A stretch of DNA of 15,326 bases from DASXTW01 sp046726275 (GCA_046726275.1 JBKPAF010000044.1:1-15326), one strand, 5' to 3'; positions 5,763 to 13,274 are shown, numbered from the stretch's first letter. Notes: generated by a model not told the origin, from the sequence alone. Program-made: numbers and translations.

Positions 5763-6902
5763 ATGCAGATCTTGGTGGTCAACGCCGGCTCGAGCAGCAT
5801 GAAGCTGCGCGTCCTAGACGACCGGGATAAGGCGGCGACGGCACGCGATCTCGACGCGCCATCCGGCCAGGCCGACCCCGCCGACCTCGAGGCTTTCCTG
5901 AGAGAGGCCCCGGACGTCGAGGCCGTGGGGCACCGTGTGGTCCACGGCGGCCCCGATTTCCGCCAGAGCGTGCTGGTGTCCGACGACGTGCTGGCGCGAC
6001 TCCGGCCGCTGGCCGATCTGGCGCCTCTGCACAATCCGCCCGCCCTCGCGGGCCTGGACCTGGTAAAGGAAGCGCTCCCCCGCATCCCCAACGTGGCCTG
6101 TTTCGACACCGCTTTCCACGCCACCCTCCCCGACGCAACGGCCGAGTACGCGATTCCCGCCGAGTGGAGGGAGCGCTGGGGCATTCGGCGGTACGGCTTT
6201 CATGGGCTCAATCACTCCTACGCGAGCAGGCGCGCCGCGGAACTCCTCGAGCGTCCCGTCGAGGATCTGCGGCTGGTGACTTGCCACTTGGGAGCGGGCG
6301 CCTCGCTGGCGGCAGTGGACGCGGGAAGGTCGGTCGATACCACCATGGGGTTCACGCCGCTGGAGGGCCTGGTGATGGCCACGCGTTCGGGTTCGGTCGA
6401 CCCGGGAGCACTGCTATGGATGCAACGTCACGCGGGTATCTCCCCGGAACAGGCGGAGCGAGCTCTGGAGCACGAATCGGGGGTGCTCGGCCTGTCCGGC
6501 CTGTCGGCCGACATGCGGAACGTCCTGGCTGCGGCGGACAGCGGCGATCCGCGGGCGGCCCTGGCCATCGACGTCTATGTCCATCGGCTCTGCGCGAGCG
6601 TCGCGGCGATGGCCGCGTCGATGGGCGGACTGGACGGACTGGTCTTCACCGGGGGTGTCGGCGAAGGTTCGGCACTGGTCCGAGCCCGGGCCTGCGACAA
6701 GCTGCGCTTCCTGGGAGTCGAGTTGGACGCCGGTCGGAACGAGTCTGCTTCAGAGGAGGACGCTGAGCTCTCCCCCGCACGCGCGTCGGTTCGGGTGCTC
6801 CTGGTGCACGCGCGCGAGGACCTGGAGATCGCGCGAGAGGTGCGCCGGGTCGTCGGCCGAGTCCCGAGCAGTTCGTCTCCGCCTACGGCCCTCGGTCGAT
6901 GA
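5763..6902 (+). CDS. ackA: Acetate kinase
   Basis: Interconverts acetate + ATP and acetyl phosphate + ADP in the cytoplasm. The 379 residues show all acetate/propionate kinase signatures: NAGSSSMK at 7-14, GHRVVHGG with the substrate arginine at about 58, FDTAFH with the catalytic Asp, GFHGLNHSYASRRAAELL, the phosphate-binding loop GAGASL, TPLEGLVMATRSGSVDPG with the second arginine, and FTGGVGEGS. The C-terminal AREDLEIARE keeps the conserved glutamate. The length is slightly below the usual 390-400. ATG 5763 has GGGGAGGA at 5-base spacing. No phosphotransacetylase or phosphoketolase gene is adjacent. The last 20 bases overlap the convergent zinc-ribbon gene. Propionate kinase activity cannot be excluded. 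Confidence 0.95.
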   Translation: MQILVVNAGSSSMKLRVLDDRDKAATARDLDAPSGQADPADLEAFLREAPDVEAVGHRVVHGGPDFRQSVLVSDDVLARLRPLADLAPLHNPPALAGLDLVKEALPRIPNVACFDTAFHATLPDATAEYAIPAEWRERWGIRRYGFHGLNHSYASRRAAELLERPVEDLRLVTCHLGAGASLAAVDAGRSVDTTMGFTPLEGLVMATRSGSVDPGALLWMQRHAGISPEQAERALEHESGVLGLSGLSADMRNVLAAADSGDPRAALAIDVYVHRLCASVAAMAASMGGLDGLVFTGGVGEGSALVRARACDKLRFLGVELDAGRNESASEEDAELSPARASVRVLLVHAREDLEIAREVRRVVGRVPSSSSPPTALGR

Positions 6903-7185
6903 ACTCCTTCAGGGCCTCTTCGAGGAGAGGCTTGTCGGGTGAGTTGCGGGCGAGGTTGCCCATGGTGGAGAGGACTTCATGGCAATTACTGCACACGGGG
7001 TCGGGCGTGAGGTCTCCGCAGTACCGGCAGCGGATCAGCTTTTCCATGGGCGAACCGCACGCCGAGCACACGGCATCGAGTGGCGTCAGCGCGCCACACC
7101 ACGAGCACGTGACCTCGGCCCTCATGTCCTCCGCCACCTGTCTCCTGATCTCCGCTGGTTCGGGGATGAGCGAGAGCTCTCTCAC
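6883..7185 (-). CDS. Double zinc-ribbon protein
   Basis: This 100-residue protein carries two CxxC...CxxC zinc ribbons: Cys 27/30 with 40/43 (CSWCG ... CSACG) and Cys 53/56 with 65/68 (CRYCGD ... CSNCHE). A charged N-terminal helix (EIRRQVAEDMRAE) precedes them and an acidic helical tail (PLLEEALKEFIDRGP) follows. Such proteins usually bind zinc for structure, as adaptors or nucleic-acid binders; the specific job is unknown. The start chosen is GTG 7183-7185, with no good Shine-Dalgarno; the next in-frame start (ATG at about residue 21) would still keep both ribbons. The 3' end overlaps the end of ackA by 20 bases, tail to tail. The gene diverges from the AlkZ-like gene across 70 bp. Confidence 0.8.
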   Translation of the reverse strand: MRELSLIPEPAEIRRQVAEDMRAEVTCSWCGALTPLDAVCSACGSPMEKLIRCRYCGDLTPDPVCSNCHEVLSTMGNLARNSPDKPLLEEALKEFIDRGP

Positions 7186-7242
7186 CTAGAACGATCGGGC
7201 GTTTCGAGAGGCAGTGTAAATACCCAAATCCGGGCAGCTCGA

Positions 7243-7248
7243 TACGCT
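7243..7248 (+). promoter_or_regulatory. Putative -10 box (TACGCT) for a leaderless AlkZ-like gene
   Basis: TACGCT ends 7 bases before the ATG at 7256, so transcription would start at or next to the A of the start codon. The ATG has no Shine-Dalgarno, which fits a leaderless message. No -35 consensus is visible. Confidence 0.4.
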
Positions 7249-7255
7249 TCCATCC

Positions 7256-8377
7256 ATGCCTCCGAGCGTCACATGGCAGCAGGCGCTCGCCTTCCGCATG
7301 CGAAGGCACATGCTCGATCCGATCGGAAAGCCGTCAGTGGCAGAGGTCGTTCGCCGCCTGTGCGGGGTTCAGGCACAGGTGGCATCGTCGGCTGAGCTGG
7401 CGGTCCGGGTCCGACGGGAGGCGTCGCGCCCCGGCGAGGTCGCCCGAGCCCTCTCCGAGGGACGCCTCGTCAAGACCTGGGCAATGCGGGGGACGCTTCA
7501 CCTCCTCACCCCCGAGGAAGGCGGAGCCTTCCTGTCGCTGATCGCGGCCGGACGATCGTGGGAGCGGCCGAGCTGGCAACACTACTTCGGTGTGACCCCG
7601 CAGAAGATGGAGGCTCTCCGAGGCGTCGTCCGCGAAGTACTCGACGGAACGACCCTCACCCGGGACGAACTGGTGGCCGCGGTCACCGCACGGCACGGGC
7701 TGGGCCGCATCGGCACCGCGCTTCGATCGGGCTGGGGCACGCTCCTGAAGCCTCTCGCCTGGCAGGGGGATCTGTGCTTCGGGCCGAGCCGAGGAAACAG
7801 GGTGACCTTCATGCTCCCCGAGGCGGCAAGCTCGCGGTGGGCCGGCGTCCCCGATCCCACCGAGGCGGCGCCGGCAGCCATCCTCTCCTATTTCGGTGCG
7901 TACGGGCCGACGAGCATCGATGCCTTCGGGAACTGGCTCTCCGGCGGCTGGTTCGGCAAACGACAGCTTCGAACGTGGTTCGATGCGATCAGCGACCGGA
8001 TGGTGGCGGTCGACGTCGACGGCGAACGCGCGCATGTCCTCGCTGAAGACGTGGACGAGCTGGCCTCGGTGAAGCCCACCAAGGCCGTGCGGTTACTGCC
8101 GGGCTTCGACCAGTATGTGATGGGTCCGGGTACTGGGGACGGGCACGTCGTGTCGACGGCTCGCCGGGCCGCGGTGAGCAAGCAGAGCGGTTGGATCGCG
8201 CCGGTCGTCGTGGCGCGGGGCGCGGTGTGCGGCACGTGGGAGCTGGATGGCGGCGAGGTCCGCGTCGCCTGGTTCCCCGAGGCCGGCAGGCCGCCGCTGC
8301 GGGCAGTGAAGACCGAGGTGGCTCGACTCTCCTCGATCCTCAACCAGGACCTCCGCACTGAGGTCAGCCTCACTTAG
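7256..8377 (+). CDS. Winged-helix DNA-binding protein of the AlkZ/YcaQ glycosylase superfamily (HTH_42)
   Basis: The 373 residues match the HTH_42 family. This family includes AlkZ and YcaQ, DNA glycosylases that unhook interstrand crosslinks or excise bulky alkylated bases. Marks visible are CGVQAQVASSAEL with the Q-x-Q pair at about 39/41 (the family's catalytic position), VKTWAMRGTLHLL at about 71-83, a winged-helix centre (LTRDELVAAVTARHG), and the C-terminal VRLLPGFDQYVMG followed by RAAVSKQSGWIAPVVVARG and GTWEL. The length is typical. The first residue is set by the ATG at 7256, without a ribosome site but next to a -10-like box. Many homologues have no tested activity, so crosslink repair is an inference. 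Its proximity to a DrrAB-type exporter (convergent, 48 bp apart) could hint at genotoxin resistance. Confidence 0.85.
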   Translation: MPPSVTWQQALAFRMRRHMLDPIGKPSVAEVVRRLCGVQAQVASSAELAVRVRREASRPGEVARALSEGRLVKTWAMRGTLHLLTPEEGGAFLSLIAAGRSWERPSWQHYFGVTPQKMEALRGVVREVLDGTTLTRDELVAAVTARHGLGRIGTALRSGWGTLLKPLAWQGDLCFGPSRGNRVTFMLPEAASSRWAGVPDPTEAAPAAILSYFGAYGPTSIDAFGNWLSGGWFGKRQLRTWFDAISDRMVAVDVDGERAHVLAEDVDELASVKPTKAVRLLPGFDQYVMGPGTGDGHVVSTARRAAVSKQSGWIAPVVVARGAVCGTWELDGGEVRVAWFPEAGRPPLRAVKTEVARLSSILNQDLRTEVSLT

Positions 8378-8425
8378 AGCAGGCAGGCTCCCCAGTTCGT
8401 CAGCGAGCCGTGGAGTCGAGACTGG

Positions 8426-9226
8426 TCAGTGACTGGCCGCTCGCTTGTACTGACGCACCGACAGCGGAATGAACACAGCCAGGATGATCGCGACCCAGAT
8501 GAGCGTGTAGAGAACCGGATTTGCCAACGGCCAGACGGTGGGCTCCGGCAGGCTGCCCGTGTTCCCGAACGCCTCCCGAACCGCCTGGGCAACAGCCGAA
8601 ACGGGATTCCACTCCGCGAATGTTTGGAGTACGCCGGGCAGGGAGTCGGCCACCACGAACGTGTTCGCGATGAAGGTCAATGGAAAGATGACCATGAATG
8701 AGGCGTTGTTCACCACCTCGACCTTTCCCACCTTCAACCCCACGAAGGCCATGATCCAGGACATGGCATACGCGAACAGCAGCAACAGGAGGTAGCCCCC
8801 CATCGCCTCCACGGGGGACGTCGTGATCCGCCACCCGACGATCAGGCCGGTGATGGACATCACGAAGATCGAGGCCGAGTTGAACACGATGTCACTGGTG
8901 GTTCGACCCACCAGGACCGCAGAGCGCGCCATCGGCAACGACCGGAACCGATCGATGATGCCCTTGGTCATGTCCTCGGCGATGCCGACTCCGGTGAACG
9001 TCGACCCGAAGACCACCGTTTGAACGAAGATGCCTGCGATCAGGTACTGCGTGTAGGAGACGCCGGGGATCTGGATCGAGCTCCCGAACACGTACGCGAA
9101 GAGCACCACGAACATGATCGGGGACATCAGAGTCCAGACGAAGATGTCCGGCACTCGCTTGATCTTGATCAGGTTGCGCTTCGCGACGATGCCGCCATCT
9201 GCGAAGGTGAGTGCGAGCTTGCTCAT
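8426..9226 (-). CDS. ABC-2 type exporter permease (DrrB-like)
   Basis: The membrane subunit of a two-component exporter has 266 residues and six hydrophobic segments: about 30-50, 60-80, 112-135, 145-165, 172-195 and 236-256. The family hallmark MTKGIIDRFRSLPMARSAVL follows the second segment. The terminal residues SVRQYKRAAS are cytoplasmic and basic. It starts with ATG at 9224-9226, which overlaps the TGA of the upstream ATPase gene in an ATGA arrangement, so translation is probably coupled. The substrate is unknown; relatives export drugs such as daunorubicin, lipids or antibiotics. Confidence 0.92.
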   Translation of the reverse strand: MSKLALTFADGGIVAKRNLIKIKRVPDIFVWTLMSPIMFVVLFAYVFGSSIQIPGVSYTQYLIAGIFVQTVVFGSTFTGVGIAEDMTKGIIDRFRSLPMARSAVLVGRTTSDIVFNSASIFVMSITGLIVGWRITTSPVEAMGGYLLLLLFAYAMSWIMAFVGLKVGKVEVVNNASFMVIFPLTFIANTFVVADSLPGVLQTFAEWNPVSAVAQAVREAFGNTGSLPEPTVWPLANPVLYTLIWVAIILAVFIPLSVRQYKRAASH

Positions 9227-10233
9227 CTCACGGCCTCCTTCTCTCGGGCACGCTCTCGCTCGGCCGGCTTCCCATCTGGCGATTCCTCGACCTCCTCCGC
9301 CGCGTGGCCGGTGAGCGACAGGAACACGTCGTCGAGGGTGGGGCGTCTGAGGCCGACGTCATCCACGGGAATCGCTCGGTCCTTCAGCTGCTGAAGGACG
9401 AGCCGAAGGTCGTCCACGCCGCCCACGACAGAGGCGGTGACCGTGCACGTCTGCTCGTCGACCCGGATCTCCCCCGCCGACAGTTCCGCGAGGAGCCCTC
9501 GGGCCGCCTGGATGTTTCCGGAGTCCGCCAGAACGACCTCGATCCGCTCGCCCCCGATCTTAGTCTTCAGCTGATCGGGCGGGCCGTGGGCGATCATCTT
9601 CCCCCGGTCGATGACGACGACTTCGTCCGCCAGCCGGTCGGCTTCCTCCATGTACTGCGTGGTCAGGAGAACGGTCGATCCACCTCGCACGAGCTCCTGG
9701 ATCGTCTCCCACATCTGGGCCCGGCTGCGCGGGTCGAGGCCGGTGGTCGGCTCATCCAGGAAGCACACCTGGGGCGCGGCCACGAGGGCGGCGGCCAGGT
9801 CGAGGCGGCGGCGCATCCCGCCCGAGTAGGTCTTGGCCGGTCGGTCGGCCGCCTCGTCCAGCTCGAACCGGTCCAAGAGCTCGCGGGCGCGTTCGCGCGA
9901 CTTTCGCGCCCCCAGGTGGTACAGGCGGCCCACCATCTCCAGGTTCTCGTAACCCGTCAGGTACTCGTCGACGGCGGCCGTCTGCCCGGACAGGCCGATC
10001 CGTTCCCGCACCTTGTCCGGCTCCGCGCAGACGTCCAGGCCCGCCACCATGACCGTGCCCTCGTCGGGCTCGAGAAGCGTCGTCAGGATGCGGACAGCTG
10101 TGGTCTTCCCGGCCCCGTTGGGCCCCAGCAACCCGAGGATGGTTCCTCGAGGAACCGCCAGGTCGAGCCCGTCCAGCGCGGTCACCTTCCCGAACCGCTT
10201 GACCAGCCCCGATGTTCGGATCATCTCGGTCAT
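9223..10233 (-). CDS. ABC exporter ATP-binding protein (DrrA-like)
   Basis: This 336-residue ATPase would energise the adjacent permease. Walker A GPNGAGKTT lies at 37-45, the Q-loop at Gln 83, the signature YSGGMRRRLDLA from about 136, and Walker B CFLDEPTTGLD at 157-167. The switch position in TTQYMEEADRLAD is Gln (about 193) instead of His, as is typical of DrrA relatives. A further C-terminal region of about 100 residues ends in DVGLRRPTLDDVFLSLTGH, the DrrA-type tail (DUF4162-like). The frame extends 85 codons further upstream, but ATG 10231-10233 begins the domain and has GAGGGGG in front. A possible -10 box lies at 10312-10317. The gene shares an operon with the permease. Confidence 0.93.
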   Translation of the reverse strand: MTEMIRTSGLVKRFGKVTALDGLDLAVPRGTILGLLGPNGAGKTTAVRILTTLLEPDEGTVMVAGLDVCAEPDKVRERIGLSGQTAAVDEYLTGYENLEMVGRLYHLGARKSRERARELLDRFELDEAADRPAKTYSGGMRRRLDLAAALVAAPQVCFLDEPTTGLDPRSRAQMWETIQELVRGGSTVLLTTQYMEEADRLADEVVVIDRGKMIAHGPPDQLKTKIGGERIEVVLADSGNIQAARGLLAELSAGEIRVDEQTCTVTASVVGGVDDLRLVLQQLKDRAIPVDDVGLRRPTLDDVFLSLTGHAAEEVEESPDGKPAERERAREKEAVR

Positions 10234-10311
10234 AAGGGCCCCCTCTCCGTCAGGCTCCTGTTGTCGAGAACGGAGTTTCGCTGCGAACCACGTTACCGGG
10301 CATTCCGGTCG

Positions 10312-10317
10312 AGCATA
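10312..10317 (-). promoter_or_regulatory. Putative -10 box (TATGCT) of the exporter operon
   Basis: On the minus strand TATGCT matches TANNNT and has TTCGGG 17 bases upstream as a weak -35. The leader to the ATG at 10233 would be about 70 bases. Confidence 0.3.
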
Positions 10318-10472
10318 CCTGTGCCCCCGGACACCCCGAACCGCCCGTCGAACCAATCCCGACCAAGCGGTTCCACCCTGAGCGAGTTGCGAGTCGGCGA
10401 TGGCCTGACCGTCACGCGCTCGTTTCTCGTCACAGCATTTGGGAAAGCTCAACATTGTAGGAGGTGCCACGG

Positions 10473-10622
10473 ATGGAGATGTGCGCACACGAGGGTTGCG
10501 GATGCCAGGCGGAAGCAGGGCAGTATTGCAGCGATTTCTGCAAGGAGCACGTCGCGTCAGGACCGACCGGCGAGCCGTGCGGATGCGGACACCCGGCCTG
10601 TCAGGCGGGCCAGGGGATCTGA
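10473..10622 (+). CDS. Metallothionein-like small cysteine-rich protein (SmtA/BmtA type)
   Basis: This 49-residue protein would sequester Zn, Cd or Cu ions in the cytoplasm. Eight cysteines (4, 9, 11, 19, 23, 36, 38, 43) and three histidines (6, 26, 40) follow the bacterial metallothionein order: CAHEGCGC, then YCSDFCKEH, then CGCGHPAC. The pattern YCSxxC and the terminal CGCGHxxC are the hallmark of the SmtA/BmtA fold. The start ATG 10473 has a near-perfect AGGAGGTG 6 bases upstream. It is divergent from the exporter operon and convergent with the MBL gene; no SmtB/ArsR-type regulator is in the window. SmtA has nine Cys, so one ligand may be missing or replaced. The short length makes it likely to be skipped by automatic gene calling. 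Confidence 0.85.
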   Translation: MEMCAHEGCGCQAEAGQYCSDFCKEHVASGPTGEPCGCGHPACQAGQGI

Positions 10623-10661
10623 GGCGCTAGCCTCCCCTCACCACCGCCGGCTGGCCTTTCC

Positions 10662-10742
10662 TCAGGATTCGAGGTGAAAGTCCTGAACGGTCGTCTGGCC
10701 CGCGACGACCGTCACTTTCGCCGAGTCGGCCTGGCTTCGTGA
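10662..10742 (-). pseudogene. C-terminal gene remnant resembling a carboxypeptidase-regulatory-like (Ig/CnaB-type) domain end
   Basis: Directly downstream of the MBL gene stop, in another minus-strand frame, the sequence reads SRSQADSAKVTVVAGQTTVQ, then DFHLES and a TGA. The motif V-T-V-x-A-G-Q-T-T-x-x-D-F-x-L is the usual last strand pair of carboxypeptidase-regulatory-like domains. No start or upstream domain is available, because that frame enters the MBL gene as shadow. It is probably the tail of a gene truncated when the MBL gene came to lie here. The similarity is short, so chance is possible. Confidence 0.35.
10676..10719. repeat. Two-part inverted repeat between convergent genes
   Basis: CGGTCGTC (10688-10695) pairs with GACGACCG (10704-10711) around an 8-base loop. 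An outer GAAAGT/ACTTTC (10676-10681 and 10714-10719) adds six pairs after a small asymmetric interior loop. It lies between the convergent stops of the metallothionein and MBL genes and may act as a bidirectional stop without a U-run. It also overlaps the coding-like remnant. Confidence 0.4.
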
Positions 10743-10749
10743 GACCTCT

Positions 10750-11478
10750 TCAGGGGTGCGGCGCGGCCACCCGGCGGACCTGGTCCACTGCCTCCTGGAC
10801 CCCACTCGTCCACGCCTCGCCGTGCCCCGGCAGCACGAGGTCGGCGGAGATCGCTTCGAGGCGGGCCAGGGACGCAACCGCCTGCGCGGGGTCCGCGGTG
10901 AACGGCGCCACTTGCGGGCCTCGGGCGCCCGTCGTGACCGCGTAGGTCGCAAACGCGTCCCCGACGAACAGCGCATTGTGGGACGGAACGTGGAGCGCAG
11001 CGCTCCCGGGTGTGTGCCCCGGAGTAAGGATGACGCGCGGGCTGCCCGGCACGTCCAGCGTCGCCCCATCGCCGAACGTGGCCACCTCCTGGAGCTTGGG
11101 GGTTCGAAGCCCACCCCGCAGCAGAGTGAACCACAGGAATGCGAGAAGGGGTCCGATCTTGATCGGGCCGTAACCCTTTGCCGGGTTGGGTACCTCGCCC
11201 CTGGCCAGCGCGGCGTCCATCTCGTGGACCGATACGGGGAGCCCGCGCTCACGTCGGAGTCGTTCCGCGAAGCCGATGTGGTCGCTGTGGCCGTGGGTGA
11301 GAACCAGCGCACGAACATCGTCCGGGGTCCGACCCATCGCCGCCAGCTCGCCGGTGAGGTCTCGGTAGAGACCGGGGACTCCGGCATCGATGATCGTGAC
11401 CTCTCCCGCCTCCTCCAGGAGGTACGAGTTGATGATGCTGTCGCCACCGAGTCGACGGATTCCGTGCGCGATCTTCAT
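10750..11478 (-). CDS. MBL-fold metallo-hydrolase
   Basis: The 242-residue protein has the metallo-beta-lactamase fold with a complete dinuclear metal site: HGHSDH at 62-67, the His of GHTPGSA at about 155, the Asp of GDAF at about 174 and the His of LPGHGEAW at about 219. The first strand pair ends in VTIIDAGVPG. This set fits glyoxalase-II-like hydrolases, lactonases and related thioester or ester hydrolases acting on small molecules; the substrate is unknown. There is an insertion around residues 100-125 with a hydrophobic stretch (IGPLLAFLWFTLLRGG) that could cap the active site. ATG 11476-11478 has GGAGGGA 5 bases upstream, and a -10-like TAGCAT lies at 11526-11531 on the minus strand. 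Confidence 0.9.
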   Translation of the reverse strand: MKIAHGIRRLGGDSIINSYLLEEAGEVTIIDAGVPGLYRDLTGELAAMGRTPDDVRALVLTHGHSDHIGFAERLRRERGLPVSVHEMDAALARGEVPNPAKGYGPIKIGPLLAFLWFTLLRGGLRTPKLQEVATFGDGATLDVPGSPRVILTPGHTPGSAALHVPSHNALFVGDAFATYAVTTGARGPQVAPFTADPAQAVASLARLEAISADLVLPGHGEAWTSGVQEAVDQVRRVAAPHP

Positions 11479-11525
11479 AGCAGTCCCTCCGAGCCCTGGA
11501 GAGGACGGGGCCTCGGCCGTGGAAC

Positions 11526-11531
11526 ATGCTA
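11526..11531 (-). promoter_or_regulatory. Putative -10 box (TAGCAT) of the MBL gene
   Basis: On the minus strand TAGCAT matches TANNNT, 47 bases before the ATG. TTGGCC lies upstream at a long 19-base spacing, so the -35 is doubtful. Confidence 0.28.
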
Positions 11532-11743
11532 GCGACCAGCCGACACCTCAGGCCAATAGGTCGGCGGCCGTCCTCGGGCGTGACGGGGATTGGACCCGGA
11601 TGGTTGTCGTTCGAGCTCAAGGGGGGCATCGTTACCCGAACTACGGCTCGCCGATGCCACCGGCATCTCAGGACGGGTCCATGATCCACTAGGCGGGGAA
11701 GAATCGCCTCGATGCACGGCCTGCGGCAGGATAGAAGGGGAAC

Positions 11744-13144
11744 ATGCCGGATTGGCGACCGCTCGAGCGGGTGATCGACGGCGACGTCATCCTTCCGGGC
11801 TCGCCCGCCTACGACGCTCGGCACCGGCCGTTTAACGCTCGGTTCCAAGACGTGGAGCCAGAGGCCATCGTGTCGTGCGGGTCTGCGCAGGACGTCTCAG
11901 AGGTGATCTCGTTCGCTGGCCGAAATGGTTTCGACGTCGCGATGCGCAGCGGTGGCCATAGCTTCGCGGGACACTCCTCGACCCCAGGGGTCCTAATCGA
12001 CGTGGGTCCTTTGCACTCGATTTCGGTGGCGGGCGACGTGGCGACGGTTGGGGCGGGCGCGCGGCTCGGCGAGGTGTACGAAGCCTTGCGGGAACACGAT
12101 CTCGCCATCCCAGCCGGTACCTGCCCCGATGTCGGAGTCGCCGGCCTGACGCTCGGCGGCGGGCTGGGGATCCTTGGCCGAGCCTACGGAGTGACCTCCG
12201 ATTCGCTCGTTGGAGTGGAGATCGTCCTGGCCGACGGGAGGATCGTCACGTGCGACTCGCACCACCAGGAGGAGCTGTTCTGGGCCCTCCGAGGCGCCGG
12301 CGCCGGCAACTTCGGCGTCGTAACCTCACTCACGTTCCGGACCGTCCCAGCCCCGAACGCGACGAACGTTCACCTGGCATGGCCCTTTTCCCGGGCGCCC
12401 GACGTCATCGCGGCCTGGCAGTCATGGGCCCCGCACGGGCCCTACGGTCTCGCCGCGAGCCTGAAGGTGACCGCCACCGGGGAAGTCGACCGGCCCCCCT
12501 CCGTCGACGTGTACGGCGCTGTGCTCGGGACCGGATCCGACCCGGAGGACCTGTTCGACGAGCTGATCGCCCGCGTCGGCTGTGATCCGGTCTCCTCATC
12601 GCTCGAGCACCTTTCCTTCCCTGAGACGCGGCAGTTCTGGGCGCGGCTCGGCGAAGCCGAACAGGAAGGCGGCGGCGGGGGCCCCTCGGAACCGGTTTAT
12701 CTGTTCTCGAAGTCGGAGTTCTTCCGTCGGCCGCTGCCGGCCGATGCCATCGCGGCGCTGGTAGAGATCTTCGCGCGAGACCGCGTCCCCGGAGAGTCTC
12801 GCGAGCTGGACTTCATGCCCTGGGGTGGCGCCTACAACCGAGTGCCGCCCGACAGCACCGCGTTCGTCCACCGTACGGAGCTGTTCCAGCTCAAGCACGC
12901 TGTCGTCGTCCCGCCTGAAGCCTCCATCAGCGACAAGGAGGCCGCGCACCAGCAGGCGGCCCGATCGTGGGCATCGGTGCACCCGTGGGCCTCCGGCCGA
13001 GTGTTCCAGAACTTCGCCGACCCGGATCTGGATGACTGGGCGGTCGCCTACTACGGACCGAATCTCGACCGTCTCGTTCGGGTGAAGGCACGATACGACC
13101 CAGGGGAAGTCTTCCGTTTCGGGCAGTCGCTCCGGCCTCGCTGA
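11744..13144 (+). CDS. FAD-linked oxidoreductase, berberine-bridge-enzyme type (bicovalent flavin)
   Basis: A 466-residue oxidase of the FAD_binding_4 plus BBE family. The PCMH-type FAD domain covers about residues 35-205: RSGGHSFAGHS with the flavin-linking His at about 72, GTCPDVGVAGLTLGGGLG with Cys at about 127, and GAGAGNFGVVTSLTF. A substrate domain follows, then the short C-terminal BBE segment (YYGPNLDRLVRVKARYDP to FRFGQSL). The His/Cys pair indicates 8-alpha-N-histidyl plus 6-S-cysteinyl FAD. Such enzymes oxidise sugars, alkaloids or polyketides with O2, producing H2O2. There is no signal peptide or Tat motif at the N-terminus (MPDWRPLERV), so a cytoplasmic location is likely. AGAAGGGG precedes the ATG. 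No biosynthetic cluster is nearby, so the substrate is open. Confidence 0.92.
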   Translation: MPDWRPLERVIDGDVILPGSPAYDARHRPFNARFQDVEPEAIVSCGSAQDVSEVISFAGRNGFDVAMRSGGHSFAGHSSTPGVLIDVGPLHSISVAGDVATVGAGARLGEVYEALREHDLAIPAGTCPDVGVAGLTLGGGLGILGRAYGVTSDSLVGVEIVLADGRIVTCDSHHQEELFWALRGAGAGNFGVVTSLTFRTVPAPNATNVHLAWPFSRAPDVIAAWQSWAPHGPYGLAASLKVTATGEVDRPPSVDVYGAVLGTGSDPEDLFDELIARVGCDPVSSSLEHLSFPETRQFWARLGEAEQEGGGGGPSEPVYLFSKSEFFRRPLPADAIAALVEIFARDRVPGESRELDFMPWGGAYNRVPPDSTAFVHRTELFQLKHAVVVPPEASISDKEAAHQQAARSWASVHPWASGRVFQNFADPDLDDWAVAYYGPNLDRLVRVKARYDPGEVFRFGQSLRPR

Positions 13145-13274
13145 GGGACGCACGGCACCACCGCTCTTCCGGACGACCTCCCGAGGGGCCCCGAAGTCAT
13201 CGTCGCGAGAGCCACCGCAGCGGGTCGCGGATCCGGACGCGGCCTCAGGGGCGGTCGATGACGGATCTGCGGCC

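Noticed and set aside
9211..10677. 488-codon plus-strand ORF antisense to the exporter genes
   Set aside because: It mirrors the DrrA-like gene, whose Walker and signature motifs are unambiguous. The antisense product is rich in His, Arg and Pro with no domain pattern, as expected for a shadow in GC-rich DNA.
11653..11667. GATGCC-ACC-GGCATC hairpin upstream of the FAD oxidase
   Set aside because: Short stem, about 75 bases from the start and with no U-run; nothing ties it to either flanking gene.
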